The notes under the pieces: model-generated
Seen by the model: only the letters and a program-made list of their open reading frames with translations
What the model was told of the DNA's origin: nothing
The model's database searches: none
Shown here: one piece after another, positions 35,579-44,227 of the stretch
Layout of the letters: each line of letters opens with the position of its first letter
How positions within the stretch are numbered: position 1 is the first letter of the stretch
Made by a program: the position numbers and the translations under genes
Assembly (NCBI GenBank): GCA_038316335.1
Contig: JBBQAM010000018.1
Span: 1 to 64,000, forward strand
Length of the DNA stretch: 64,000 nucleotides
Reading direction: 5' to 3'
DNA from: JALHST01 sp038316335
GTDB lineage: Bacteria; Bacteroidota; Bacteroidia; Flavobacteriales; Flavobacteriaceae

Positions 35579-36259
35579 CTAGGGTGTAGTACTACTGACC
35601 TGTAGCACTTTGCCATTATAGAAATTATTTCCGGTAAGTGAGAAATCCCGAATATATGCCGCCATTTGTCCGGCTGTTACCGGAGCCAGATACCCTGGGA
35701 ATGCCTCGGCAAGCATTTCGGTCTGAACCGCTCCGATAGCTAAGACATTAAAAGATGGCCCTGTTGATTTAAATTCCTCGGCCCAAAGTTCAGTTAAAGT
35801 AATAACCGCCCCTTTACTTGAACTGTAGGCCGAGAGCCCTGGAAATTTTAAACTGCCTTGCACACCCCCCATAGAACTGATGCTTACAACATGTCCATTT
35901 TTCGTCATTCTGGGAATGACAACCTGTGTAATATTGACAAGGCCAAAGACATTCACCCTATACACCGCTTCGAAATCAAGTGAAGTAGTCTCGAGAAAAG
36001 GCTTGTTTACCAATTTTCCGGCATTGTTTACAAGGATGTCGACGTGTTTCCACCGAGCATCCAGCACTTCCTTAAGTTTTTTAAGATCTTCCGACGCAGT
36101 GATGTCAATGGAAATGTATTCTATGTTCTTATGCCCTAGCCGGGCAATTGGAGCATCATTTCGTGACAAGGCTAGCACTTTATGCCCCCCATCGGCAAAG
36201 AGTTTTGCGAGTTCAAAACCGATACCACGACTTGCGCCGGTTATCACAATATTGGCCAT
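35579..36259 (-). CDS. SDR-family NAD(P)-dependent oxidoreductase
   Basis: A 226-residue short-chain dehydrogenase with the cofactor motif TGASRGIGFE, the NNAG motif, and the catalytic serine and YSSSKG tyrosine-lysine motif. It is shorter than the 250-residue norm, ending soon after the substrate loop. The substrate is unknown. Its start codon overlaps the stop of the upstream M28 peptidase gene (TAATG), so the two are cotranslated. Confidence 0.88.
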   Translation of the reverse strand: MANIVITGASRGIGFELAKLFADGGHKVLALSRNDAPIARLGHKNIEYISIDITASEDLKKLKEVLDARWKHVDILVNNAGKLVNKPFLETTSLDFEAVYRVNVFGLVNITQVVIPRMTKNGHVVSISSMGGVQGSLKFPGLSAYSSSKGAVITLTELWAEEFKSTGPSFNVLAIGAVQTEMLAEAFPGYLAPVTAGQMAAYIRDFSLTGNNFYNGKVLQVSSTTP

Positions 36260-37263
36260 TACTTGATGTGTATGCTTTTAGTAGGGGAATTGGCAATTCC
36301 TTCTATCAAGGGTATCGATCTATTTACTAAGGTCGCCATATGATCAAAATCCATTAAGCCAGCTTCGTCGCCAACTTTATGATATTCCCCAAAGTTGGTG
36401 AAATCAAAAGTACAAAATGTCTGTGAAGGTATCTTGAACTCCTCATAGAATGGATAGTTATCAGATCGTTTAAACAGATTTAATTCTTCAGCTTGTGGAA
36501 GATATCCTATCAAATTAGTGTTTACGATTCGATTGCCCACTTCGGCAAGATTCGATAATTCATATCCTGTGGCATACATAAAATAATCTTTGTCTACCAA
36601 GGGAACGCCCACCATCTCAAAATTCAACATCGTATAGAGGTCCAAGTTTTTATCCTTCAGCTTCTTCGCCAAATGCTCAGACCCTAAAAGGCCTTTTTCT
36701 TCGGCACTGAACAGCGCAAAAATGATACTCCTTTTATTGGTCTTAGTAGTTCCAAAATACCTCGCGAGTTCAAGTACCGTGCTGGTTCCTGAAGCATTGT
36801 CGTTTGCTCCATTGGCGATGCTATCACCGTTGACCTGCGGAAGAATGCCAATATGGTCGTAATGAGCCCCGATAAGAATGAACTCATGTTTTAAATTCGC
36901 ATCATTGCCCGGGACAAATCCAACGATATTATATGCCGTTTTGTCAAAATTAGTCAAGGTATCACGATAATTTGAAAAATAAGGCAATACGCCATACTTC
37001 TCAAATTGGTTGATGATAAAGTCAGCAGCTTTTGCAATTCCGGGGCTTCCGGCCTCACGCCCCTTTAGGTCGTCTGAAGTCAAAACCAACATCATCTTCT
37101 TAATATCTTCACTCGTGGCAAACCCGTTATTTTTCTTGACCGCTGAATGAACCGAAGTTACTTCAGTCGTCGAACTTTGGGATAATGGTTTTTTGGTCGT
37201 CCTGGATCCGCCACAGCCAATTAAACTGAAAATAAAAAATACTCCTATCAATCCGTTCTTCAT
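36259..37263 (-). CDS. M28-family metallopeptidase lipoprotein
   Basis: A 334-residue predicted lipoprotein with a lipobox LIGC giving Cys17. The M28 (aminopeptidase Y/S-type) zinc residues are visible: GAHYDHIG, NGANDNASGTS, FSAEEKGLLGSEH and the distal ENYPFY/EFKIPSQTF region. It probably trims peptides at the outer membrane or in the periplasm. It is followed by the overlapping SDR gene and preceded by the pdhC terminator, so it starts its own unit. Confidence 0.9.
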   Translation of the reverse strand: MKNGLIGVFFIFSLIGCGGSRTTKKPLSQSSTTEVTSVHSAVKKNNGFATSEDIKKMMLVLTSDDLKGREAGSPGIAKAADFIINQFEKYGVLPYFSNYRDTLTNFDKTAYNIVGFVPGNDANLKHEFILIGAHYDHIGILPQVNGDSIANGANDNASGTSTVLELARYFGTTKTNKRSIIFALFSAEEKGLLGSEHLAKKLKDKNLDLYTMLNFEMVGVPLVDKDYFMYATGYELSNLAEVGNRIVNTNLIGYLPQAEELNLFKRSDNYPFYEEFKIPSQTFCTFDFTNFGEYHKVGDEAGLMDFDHMATLVNRSIPLIEGIANSPTKSIHIK

Positions 37264-37288
37264 GACAACTTCGTTTTTAAGACTAAAA

Positions 37289-37315
37289 AAAGCATCCCGT
37301 TTCGCTGGATGCTTT
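37289..37315 (-). terminator. Intrinsic terminator of pdhA-pdhC
   Basis: On the minus strand AAAGCATCC / GGATGCTTT (nine pairs, nine-base loop) leads into a T-run. It lies 39 bp after the pdhC stop. Confidence 0.85.
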
Positions 37316-37353
37316 CCAATATTGATAATTTTTTTTAACTGGATCCCTTTGCA

Positions 37354-39006
37354 TTATGCCAACATAGTCACAGGATTTTCTAAAAAGGCCCTAAGTGTCA
37401 AAAGAAACTGTGACCCAGTCGCACCGTCAACGGTCCTATGATCACACGCCAAGGTTAGGATCATGGTCTTTCCGATTACAATTTCCCCATTTCGTACTAC
37501 CGGTTTTTCTACAATGGCACCAACCGATAATATGGCAGAATTTGGTTGGTTAATAATCGATGTAAATTCTAAAATTCCAAACATTCCCAAATTGGATACG
37601 GTAAAGGTGCTTCCTTCCATCTCGGCCGGTGTCAATTTCTTGGTTTTAGCCCTACCTGCCAAATCTTTCACTGCCGATCCAATTTGCGTTAAGCTCATTT
37701 GGTCGGTGAATTTTAAGACGGGAACAACCAAGCCATCCTCTACGGCGACGGCAACCCCTACATGTACGTGATGGTTATAGCGCGTTGTATCACCGTTCCA
37801 GGTGGTATTAACTTGTGGATGTTTCTTTAATGCCATAGCACATGCTTTGACCACCATATCATTAAACGATACCTTAGTATCGGGCAAGTCGTTTATTTTT
37901 AAACGGGAATCCCACGCATTATCCATATCGACTTCAATAGTCAGGTAATAATGTGGGGCCGTAAATTTAGATTCGCTCAAACGCTTGGCAATTGTTTTGC
38001 GCATCTGGGAATTCTTTATTTCCTCACTACCCTCCTGCCCAACAGGATACGCGATCGGCGTTGCCATCGCACTTCCCATAGCCTCTTTTGGAGTTGAGGC
38101 GTTCGAAGTAACGGCTTTTTGAAGGGGCTGGTAATTTTCAATGTCTTTTTTGATAATCCGCCCGTTGTCGCCCGAACCATTTACGTTGGCCAGGTCGATT
38201 CCCTTTTCCTGAGCTATCTTTTTCGCTAAAGGCGAGGCAAATATGCGAAGGCCATCGCTTGCCACTTTACCTTCATTAGCTTCGATTTCAGTTTTCCCTT
38301 GGGCGACAGGGGTACTTTTTTGTTCGGAAGTATCTGGTTTTGGTGCCGATGGCTTCGCTTTCAAAATAGCATCAACATCAGTACCCTTTGGGCCTATAAT
38401 CGCCAAGACATTATCTACAGGCGCAGATTCTCCTTCCTGAATTCCGATATATAATAATGTACCATTATAAAAAGATTCAAATTCCATGGTGGCCTTATCG
38501 GTTTCGATTTCGGCCAGGATATCGCCCTCTTCTACAGTATCGCCCACCTTTTTTAACCAAGTGGCCACGGTACCTTCTTCCATAGTGTCGCTTAGACGCG
38601 GCATTTTTATGATTTCGACGCCTTTGGGAATTTCTCCATTTGAAGTTCCCGATTCAACCGTTTTGATAGCATCCATTTGCGGATCTTCTTCGGCCTCGGC
38701 CTTTGGCGCAATAACATCAGTAACAATCTCCTGCGAAGAACCATTCACTAAACCGGAAATATCCTCCCCTTCCTTCCCGATGATGGCCAAAAGTGAATCG
38801 ACGGGTGCCCCTTCTCCTTCTTTGATCCCAATGTATAGCAAAGTTCCTTCATGAAATGATTCAAATTCCATGGTTGCCTTATCAGTTTCGATTTCGGCCA
38901 AAATATCTCCTTCACTTACCTTGTCACCTACCTGCTTCAACCATTTGGCTACCGTGCCCTCTTCCATGGTGTCGCTCAATCGGGGCATATTTATTACTTC
39001 TGCCAT
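37354..39006 (-). CDS. pdhC: Pyruvate dehydrogenase E2, dihydrolipoamide acetyltransferase (two lipoyl domains)
   Basis: Core of the pyruvate dehydrogenase complex, transferring the acetyl group to CoA. The 550-residue protein has two lipoyl domains with lipoyl lysines at Lys43 and Lys171 (both in ETDKATMEFES), an E3/E1-binding domain at about 250-290 (FASPLAKKIAQEKGI, GRIIKKDI) and a catalytic domain to the end with the active-site histidine in LACDHRTVDGATG. The two lipoyl domains are near-duplicates at DNA level, a possible recombination site. It is 16 bp downstream of pdhA. Confidence 0.96.
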   Translation of the reverse strand: MAEVINMPRLSDTMEEGTVAKWLKQVGDKVSEGDILAEIETDKATMEFESFHEGTLLYIGIKEGEGAPVDSLLAIIGKEGEDISGLVNGSSQEIVTDVIAPKAEAEEDPQMDAIKTVESGTSNGEIPKGVEIIKMPRLSDTMEEGTVATWLKKVGDTVEEGDILAEIETDKATMEFESFYNGTLLYIGIQEGESAPVDNVLAIIGPKGTDVDAILKAKPSAPKPDTSEQKSTPVAQGKTEIEANEGKVASDGLRIFASPLAKKIAQEKGIDLANVNGSGDNGRIIKKDIENYQPLQKAVTSNASTPKEAMGSAMATPIAYPVGQEGSEEIKNSQMRKTIAKRLSESKFTAPHYYLTIEVDMDNAWDSRLKINDLPDTKVSFNDMVVKACAMALKKHPQVNTTWNGDTTRYNHHVHVGVAVAVEDGLVVPVLKFTDQMSLTQIGSAVKDLAGRAKTKKLTPAEMEGSTFTVSNLGMFGILEFTSIINQPNSAILSVGAIVEKPVVRNGEIVIGKTMILTLACDHRTVDGATGSQFLLTLRAFLENPVTMLA

Positions 39007-39022
39007 TGTTGTTTATTATCTA

Positions 39023-40018
39023 TTATTTATTTTCTACAAACGGAAAGTCCTTTTGCTCATAAACCATGTCGTATAATTGGCTTACAGGAGGATATTCCGA
39101 TTCTTCGGCGAACTTCTCGCATTCGGCAACCATAATCTTAACCCGCTTGTCGATGGCCTTGATTTCCTCCTCGGTTGCGTACTTGTTTTCCTTGATGATA
39201 TCCAAGACCTGGGTAATAGGGTCGATCTTTTTATATTCCTCCACTTCTTCCTTCGTGCGATAATGTTGGGCATCCGACATAGAATGGCCACGATACCGAT
39301 AGGTTTTCATTTCAAGAAAAGTAGGTCCTCCTCCACTTCTTGCACGATCAATCGCTTTACTCATTTCCTGGGCAACGGTAACTGGATTCATGCCATCTAC
39401 AGGTCCACAAGGCATTTCATAACCAAGGCCTAATTTCCAAATATCGGTGGTATGAGACGTTCTCGCTACCGAGGTCCCCATGGCATATCCGTTGTTTTCA
39501 CATATAAAAACTACGGGCAATTGCCAGAGCATGGCCAAATTCATGGTTTCATGAAAGGAACCTTGACGAACAGCCCCATCACCCATATAACATAAGGTGA
39601 CCGCGTTGCGCCCGAAATATTTATCGCCAAAGGCCATTCCGGCCCCTAATGGGATTTGTCCACCGACAATGCCATGTCCACCATGAAAACGATGCTCTTT
39701 AGAAAATATATGCATGGATCCTCCCATCCCTTTCGATGTCCCGGTCACTTTTCCGTACAGTTCTGCCATCACCCTTTTCGGGTCAACGCCCATGCCTATT
39801 GGCTGGACGTGGTTTCTATAGGCAGTAATCATGCGGTCTTTCGTAAGGTCCATGGCATGCAATGCACCAGCAAGGACCGCTTCCTGACCGTTATATAAAT
39901 GAAGGAACCCCCTGACTTTTTGCTGAATGTAAACCGCTGCCAGTTTATCTTCGAACTTTCTCCAAAAAGACATATCCTCATACCACTTCAGGTAGGTCGC
40001 TTTTGTAATTTTTTCCAT
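39023..40018 (-). CDS. pdhA: Pyruvate dehydrogenase E1 component, alpha subunit (PdhA)
   Basis: Thiamine-diphosphate-binding subunit of E1, partner of PdhB. The 331-residue protein has the TPP motif GDGAVRQGSFHETMNLA...NNGYAMGT and the phosphorylation-loop-like segment YRYRGHSMSDAQHYRTKEE. It is first in the pdhA-pdhC operon. The beta subunit gene is not here but at 19.8 kb. Confidence 0.96.
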   Translation of the reverse strand: MEKITKATYLKWYEDMSFWRKFEDKLAAVYIQQKVRGFLHLYNGQEAVLAGALHAMDLTKDRMITAYRNHVQPIGMGVDPKRVMAELYGKVTGTSKGMGGSMHIFSKEHRFHGGHGIVGGQIPLGAGMAFGDKYFGRNAVTLCYMGDGAVRQGSFHETMNLAMLWQLPVVFICENNGYAMGTSVARTSHTTDIWKLGLGYEMPCGPVDGMNPVTVAQEMSKAIDRARSGGGPTFLEMKTYRYRGHSMSDAQHYRTKEEVEEYKKIDPITQVLDIIKENKYATEEEIKAIDKRVKIMVAECEKFAEESEYPPVSQLYDMVYEQKDFPFVENK

Positions 40019-40097
40019 TAATCAATGTATTTAGTAGAATTCCGAATTGGTCAAAAACAAATATCTGCCATTTGCCAATAGTAAGATACCCGAATAG

Positions 40098-40105
40098 CAA
40101 AAATA
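40098..40105 (-). promoter_or_regulatory. Candidate -7 element for pdhA-pdhC
   Basis: TATTTTTG on the minus strand, 80 bases upstream of the pdhA start codon. Confidence 0.45.
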
Positions 40106-40219
40106 CACATATAAATGAATCGATAAAAAAAATCGCTGTAAAAGGTAATCAATGTAAAGAATCGGATAATTTATGGAAGACCATTTTGACATATTAAAAC
40201 ATCCTATGCGTGCAATGCC

Positions 40220-40705
40220 TTATTTTAAATAAGTCTTGTCAAAGCCCAAAGGAAGTATGTCGGCAATGGAATGACATTTGAACACCTCCCCTTTTTCCCC
40301 CATCATAAGCAGTGTAATTGGTCGTTGTTGTCGCAGTTCATATTCAGATATTGATTGCCGACAATTACCACAGGGGGCGGCAGGGCGGTCAACTACATGA
40401 TTCTTGGAAGCAGCACTAATGGCAATAGCCTTAATGGCAATCCCGGGAAATTTAGCGCCTGCTTGAAATACCGCCACCCTTTCTGCACAAAGTCCACTAG
40501 GGTACGAGGCATTTTCTTGATTATTACCAATTACTACTTCGCCATTTTCTAGCGACAAAGCTGCCCCAACAAAAAAATTGCTATAAGGTGCATACGCCAT
40601 TTTTCGACTCGCTATGGCCACTTGCATAAGACTTCTATCTTCTTCGGATAAATCATCTAGGGAATCAAAGATCAAAAAATCAAAAGTGACCTGCTGTTTT
40701 CTCAT
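40220..40705 (-). CDS. cdd: Cytidine deaminase (Cdd)
   Basis: Zinc enzyme deaminating cytidine and deoxycytidine for pyrimidine salvage. The 161-residue protein has the zinc motifs CAERVAVFQ and PCGNCRQSISEY and the substrate loop APYSNFFVGAAL. It is slightly longer than the 130-residue norm because of an N-terminal extension of about 30 residues. It stands between porV and pdhA on the minus strand. Confidence 0.95.
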   Translation of the reverse strand: MRKQQVTFDFLIFDSLDDLSEEDRSLMQVAIASRKMAYAPYSNFFVGAALSLENGEVVIGNNQENASYPSGLCAERVAVFQAGAKFPGIAIKAIAISAASKNHVVDRPAAPCGNCRQSISEYELRQQRPITLLMMGEKGEVFKCHSIADILPLGFDKTYLK

Positions 40706-40737
40706 ATTGTCCTAGTTTTCTATCGTCTAAAAATAAT

Positions 40738-40761
40738 AAAACCTGCGCTAAGGCAGGTTTT
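40738..40761 (-). terminator. Intrinsic terminator of porV
   Basis: AAAACCTGC / GCAGGTTTT, nine pairs with a six-base loop, 22 bp after the porV stop. The downstream minus-strand sequence is T-rich. Confidence 0.8.
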
Positions 40762-40782
40762 ATTTATGAGGATGTTTCCCAA

Positions 40783-41934
40783 TTAATTATCGTTGTAAAA
40801 TTCTTCTCCCAAACTAAAGGTGAGGGAAAATCGCAAGGTATTTTCCAGTGGATTCTTCACCTGTGATGTTGAGAATAGATAGGAAAGGTCGATTTGAGCG
40901 GCCTTGAATTTGAAACCGGCACCAAGGGTGAAGAACTTTCTAGATCCTTTTTCTTCACTCTCGTGGAAATAGCCCGTTCGTACCATAAATGCATCCTGAT
41001 AGGTATATTCAGCCCCCAATGCCCATGTATATTCCTTTAATTCCTCCCCAAAACCATCTGGGGCATCCCCAAATGATTTAAAGACTCCGCTCAAAAAGCC
41101 AATTTTTTGATACTCCTCATTATCTACGGCGTCAATAGTACCATCTCCATTGAAATCCTGTGGTGTTGGAACGAGTAGCTTATTAAATTCGGAGGTTAAT
41201 CCCAAGACATTAGCCTCATCCAGTATAAAATCAAAACCAAGGCCGAATTTTAAATTTGTTGGCAAAAAGTTTTCTTGTCCCCCATTATCATATTGGATCT
41301 TTCCGCCTAGGTTCGAAAGATTGAAACCGGCCCTCCAGCGGCCATCAAAATTATTATACGCAATTTCCCTTGAACGGTAGAAACCGGCCACATCAACTGC
41401 AAAAGAACTTGCCGCTCTTGAATCAACATCCCCGTTTTGGGGTAATTTTAAATTTGAGCGAATATATCTGCCACCAACGGCCATTGAGAACGTCGGACTC
41501 AATTTTAGGGAATACGATCCGTCTAATGCCAGTTCATTGGGTTTGGCTAAAGTGCCCGGGTCATTTGCGAATTGTCGCAATTCAATTTCACCAAGGGTAA
41601 AATATCGTAAACCGATTGCAAAGGCACTTTGTTCATCTATTTTATTATAGAAACTTGCATTCAAAAGTGAAATATCGGTAATTATACTTTCCAAATATGG
41701 AGTATAGCTTAAGCCGATGCCCATTTTTCGTTCGGCGAAGGCAAATTTGGCCGGATTCCATTGTTGTGCAAAAGCGTCAGCCGAAGTGGCAACACCCATA
41801 TCGCCCATACCCGCTGAACGTGCATCTGCCGCAATGGTCAAAAATGGTACTGCTGTCGTAATTACGCGCTCATTTTGCTGTGCAGTCGCTGTTAGGCATA
41901 CGGCCGAAACAATAAATATTGCAAGTTTTTTCAT
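40783..41934 (-). CDS. porV: Type IX secretion system outer-membrane protein PorV
   Basis: Outer-membrane beta-barrel of the type IX secretion system. It works with the PorU sortase-like protease and passes cargo at the cell surface. The start at 41934 (MKKLAIFIVSAVCLTATAQQ) gives a signal peptide and 383 residues; an upstream in-frame ATG (41973) is less likely. The conserved opening TTAVPFLTIAADARSAGMGDMGVATSADAFAQQWNPAKFAF is diagnostic, and the strand-rich C-terminus ends LRFSLTFSLGEEFYNDN. In F. johnsoniae porU, as I recall, lies between porV and gldJ; here only a 465-bp gap separates the two genes. Confidence 0.92.
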   Translation of the reverse strand: MKKLAIFIVSAVCLTATAQQNERVITTAVPFLTIAADARSAGMGDMGVATSADAFAQQWNPAKFAFAERKMGIGLSYTPYLESIITDISLLNASFYNKIDEQSAFAIGLRYFTLGEIELRQFANDPGTLAKPNELALDGSYSLKLSPTFSMAVGGRYIRSNLKLPQNGDVDSRAASSFAVDVAGFYRSREIAYNNFDGRWRAGFNLSNLGGKIQYDNGGQENFLPTNLKFGLGFDFILDEANVLGLTSEFNKLLVPTPQDFNGDGTIDAVDNEEYQKIGFLSGVFKSFGDAPDGFGEELKEYTWALGAEYTYQDAFMVRTGYFHESEEKGSRKFFTLGAGFKFKAAQIDLSYLFSTSQVKNPLENTLRFSLTFSLGEEFYNDN

Positions 41935-42399
41935 CAGATACAATCTATAGTTTAATTGGTTACATACGGGCAATATATAGGTCGCTTACCATATCACCTA
42001 TTAATATATTATCAAGATAAACGGGCTTTTTATGAATATCTTGTATGTCGCGCGCAATATTTTGAATTCATTCGATAAACGGCGCCGTGCTGCGGGCAAG
42101 TTCAAAATGTTCCGGTAAATTGGTCGGGGCATATTTTTTTATGGGAAAAAAATTAAAGGTTTGTTATTCAAAAGAAAAGGCATTGCTCATACTATAAGCC
42201 ATATTATGCCGTTATCATTTTTTGAATCAATTTCACTTTCGATGTAAGCGCCATGTGAATCGAAAATATTTTGAAAATCATAAAATATTATAGGCAAATC
42301 ATCGTTTAATATGCCGAAAGTGATACTAAAATTAATCAAAATCCAAATTTTCTAACTACCCCTATATAGTAGTTAATTTTTTGAACTCAAGTCCTAATT
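41935..42399. other. 465-bp AT-rich porV-gldJ intergenic region, no gene found
   Basis: No convincing coding sequence was found in any frame, and translated minus-strand frames did not resemble PorU. The region must contain the divergent promoters of porV and gldJ. A palindrome lies at 42353-42375. Confidence 0.6.
42353..42375. promoter_or_regulatory. Inverted repeat 25 bp upstream of gldJ
   Basis: TAACTAC, nine bases, GTAGTTA: a perfect 7-bp inverted repeat close to the expected transcription start of gldJ. A regulator is not known. Confidence 0.35.
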
Positions 42400-44067
42400 A
42401 TGAAAAAACAGATTATCAAAGTAATACTCTCTTTTGCTGTAATAGCAGGTGGATTTACAGTTACCAGCTGTAAAAAATCCGGCACTTCCAAGAATGTTTC
42501 GAGAGCAACAGGTTGGAAAATAAATGCCAAAGAAGGCGGCTTTCAGTTTAACACTGATTTCAAGGAACAGGAAACCGCTCCAGGCCTTGTTTTTGTTGAA
42601 GGGGGTACCTTCACCAAGGGAAAGGTACAGGATGATGTTATGCACGATTGGAATAATACACCTTCCTCACAACATGTTCAGTCATTCTACATGGATGAAA
42701 CCGAGGTGACCAATGTGATGTATTTGGAATATTTGGATTATTTAAAAAGTGTCTATCCTCCGGAAAATCCTAAATACGCAAATATTTATAAAGGTGCCTT
42801 GCCAGATACTTTGGTATGGAGAAACCGATTAGGGTTCAACGAGACGATGACCAATAACTATTTGCGCCACCCGGCATATGCAGAATATCCAGTAGTAGGT
42901 GTTAACTGGATTCAAGCAACACAATTTGCAGAATGGAGAACCGATCGTGTGAATGAAGTAATGCTCGAAAGGGAAGGGTATTTGTCTAAAGATGCCAAAT
43001 ATCAGGCAGAATCTGGAGAAGTTTCTGGCACCTTTAGTACAGAAACCTATCTGAACAGACCCGAGGCAGTGTACAATGGACAGATTGATTCCTTGCAGGG
43101 GAAAATGAAAAAGGATAGTGTGAATACCTTTGCCAAAAGAAGTAGTGGAATCATTATTCCTGAATATAGGCTTCCGACAGAAACCGAATGGGAATATGCA
43201 GCACAGGCCAATCAGGGCAGCAGGGAATATAACAACTATCGTGGAAGAAAAAAATATCCATGGGATGGTGATTATACTAGAAATGGTCAGCGCGTAGGCC
43301 GTGGAGACCAAATGGCAAACTTTAAACAAGGTAAGGGAGATTATGGCGGAATCGCAGGATGGTCAGATGATGGCGCCGATATTACCGCACAGGTTATGTC
43401 TTACAAGCCAAATGATTTAGGATTGTACGATATGGCTGGCAATGTTGCCGAATGGGTGGCCGACGTCTACCGACCGATTGTTGATGACGAAGTGAGTGAC
43501 TTTAACTACTATCGAGGAAACATCTATATGAAAACCGCAATTGGGGAAGATGGAAAAGTCAACATTCTTAGGGACTCGATTATTTACGATACCCTACCAA
43601 ACGGAAAAATCGTGGCGGTCAACCTTCCAGGCGAAATTAAAATGGTGCCGGTTGATGAAAAAGAGACCTATCTGCGAACGAACTTTTCGTCAAGTGATAA
43701 CCGAGGGTATCGCGATGGTGATCCAGGTTCCTCACGGTTCTTTGATAAATTCAGTGACGAGGAACAAGAAAAAGAAGGTAAAAAAATGTACGACTCACCA
43801 CAATTTAAAATGGAGCATGATTCTACCGGTAAACTTATCCGGGAATATGATAAGTCAAATAATAGGACAACGCTTATCAACGACGAGGTTAGGGTATACA
43901 AAGGTGGTTCATGGAGAGATAGGGCCTATTGGTTAGACCCTGCACAACGAAGATATTTGCCACAATATATGGCAACGGATTATATCGGATTTCGATGTGC
44001 CATGTCGCGCGTGGGTTCAAAATCAAAGACAAAAAACAAGACCGTTCGCGGAAAAAAAGCCAAATAG
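42400..44067 (+). CDS. gldJ: Gliding motility lipoprotein GldJ
   Basis: Essential component of the flavobacterial gliding apparatus and needed for stability of other Gld proteins. The 555-residue protein has a lipoprotein signal with lipid-attachment Cys24 (TVTSC). The formylglycine-generating-enzyme-like (SUMF1) fold characteristic of GldJ and GldK follows: FVEGGTFTKG, MDETEVTN, RLPTETEWEYAAQA, LYDMAGNVAEWVADVY, and near the end YKGGSWRDRAYWLDPAQRRYL and YIGFRCAMS. It has its own leader and terminator. It lies divergent from porV, consistent with a motility and secretion locus. Confidence 0.96.
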   Translation: MKKQIIKVILSFAVIAGGFTVTSCKKSGTSKNVSRATGWKINAKEGGFQFNTDFKEQETAPGLVFVEGGTFTKGKVQDDVMHDWNNTPSSQHVQSFYMDETEVTNVMYLEYLDYLKSVYPPENPKYANIYKGALPDTLVWRNRLGFNETMTNNYLRHPAYAEYPVVGVNWIQATQFAEWRTDRVNEVMLEREGYLSKDAKYQAESGEVSGTFSTETYLNRPEAVYNGQIDSLQGKMKKDSVNTFAKRSSGIIIPEYRLPTETEWEYAAQANQGSREYNNYRGRKKYPWDGDYTRNGQRVGRGDQMANFKQGKGDYGGIAGWSDDGADITAQVMSYKPNDLGLYDMAGNVAEWVADVYRPIVDDEVSDFNYYRGNIYMKTAIGEDGKVNILRDSIIYDTLPNGKIVAVNLPGEIKMVPVDEKETYLRTNFSSSDNRGYRDGDPGSSRFFDKFSDEEQEKEGKKMYDSPQFKMEHDSTGKLIREYDKSNNRTTLINDEVRVYKGGSWRDRAYWLDPAQRRYLPQYMATDYIGFRCAMSRVGSKSKTKNKTVRGKKAK

Positions 44068-44088
44068 CTTTTGAAATAATAACAATAC

Positions 44089-44120
44089 AAAGTCCCTTCG
44101 GAAACGTCGGGACTTTTTTT
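44089..44120 (+). terminator. Intrinsic terminator of gldJ
   Basis: AAAGTCCC ... GGGACTTT followed by TTTT, 22 bp downstream of the gldJ stop. Confidence 0.85.
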
Positions 44121-44227
44121 ATACCTTCGATTGATGAAATCTCATTGCTGAGAGCACCTAACGAAATGTTTGGTTGATCACTTAGGCGCCCTAATAATTC
44201 TAAAAACCATCTAGAAATCCCGAAACT

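Noticed and set aside
38486..38854. 122-codon open frame antisense to pdhC
   Set aside because: It lies over the two duplicated lipoyl domains, and its repeats simply mirror them. There is no independent evidence of coding.
41935..42399. Possible porU remnant between porV and gldJ
   Set aside because: Minus-strand frames were read; only short unrelated open stretches were found.
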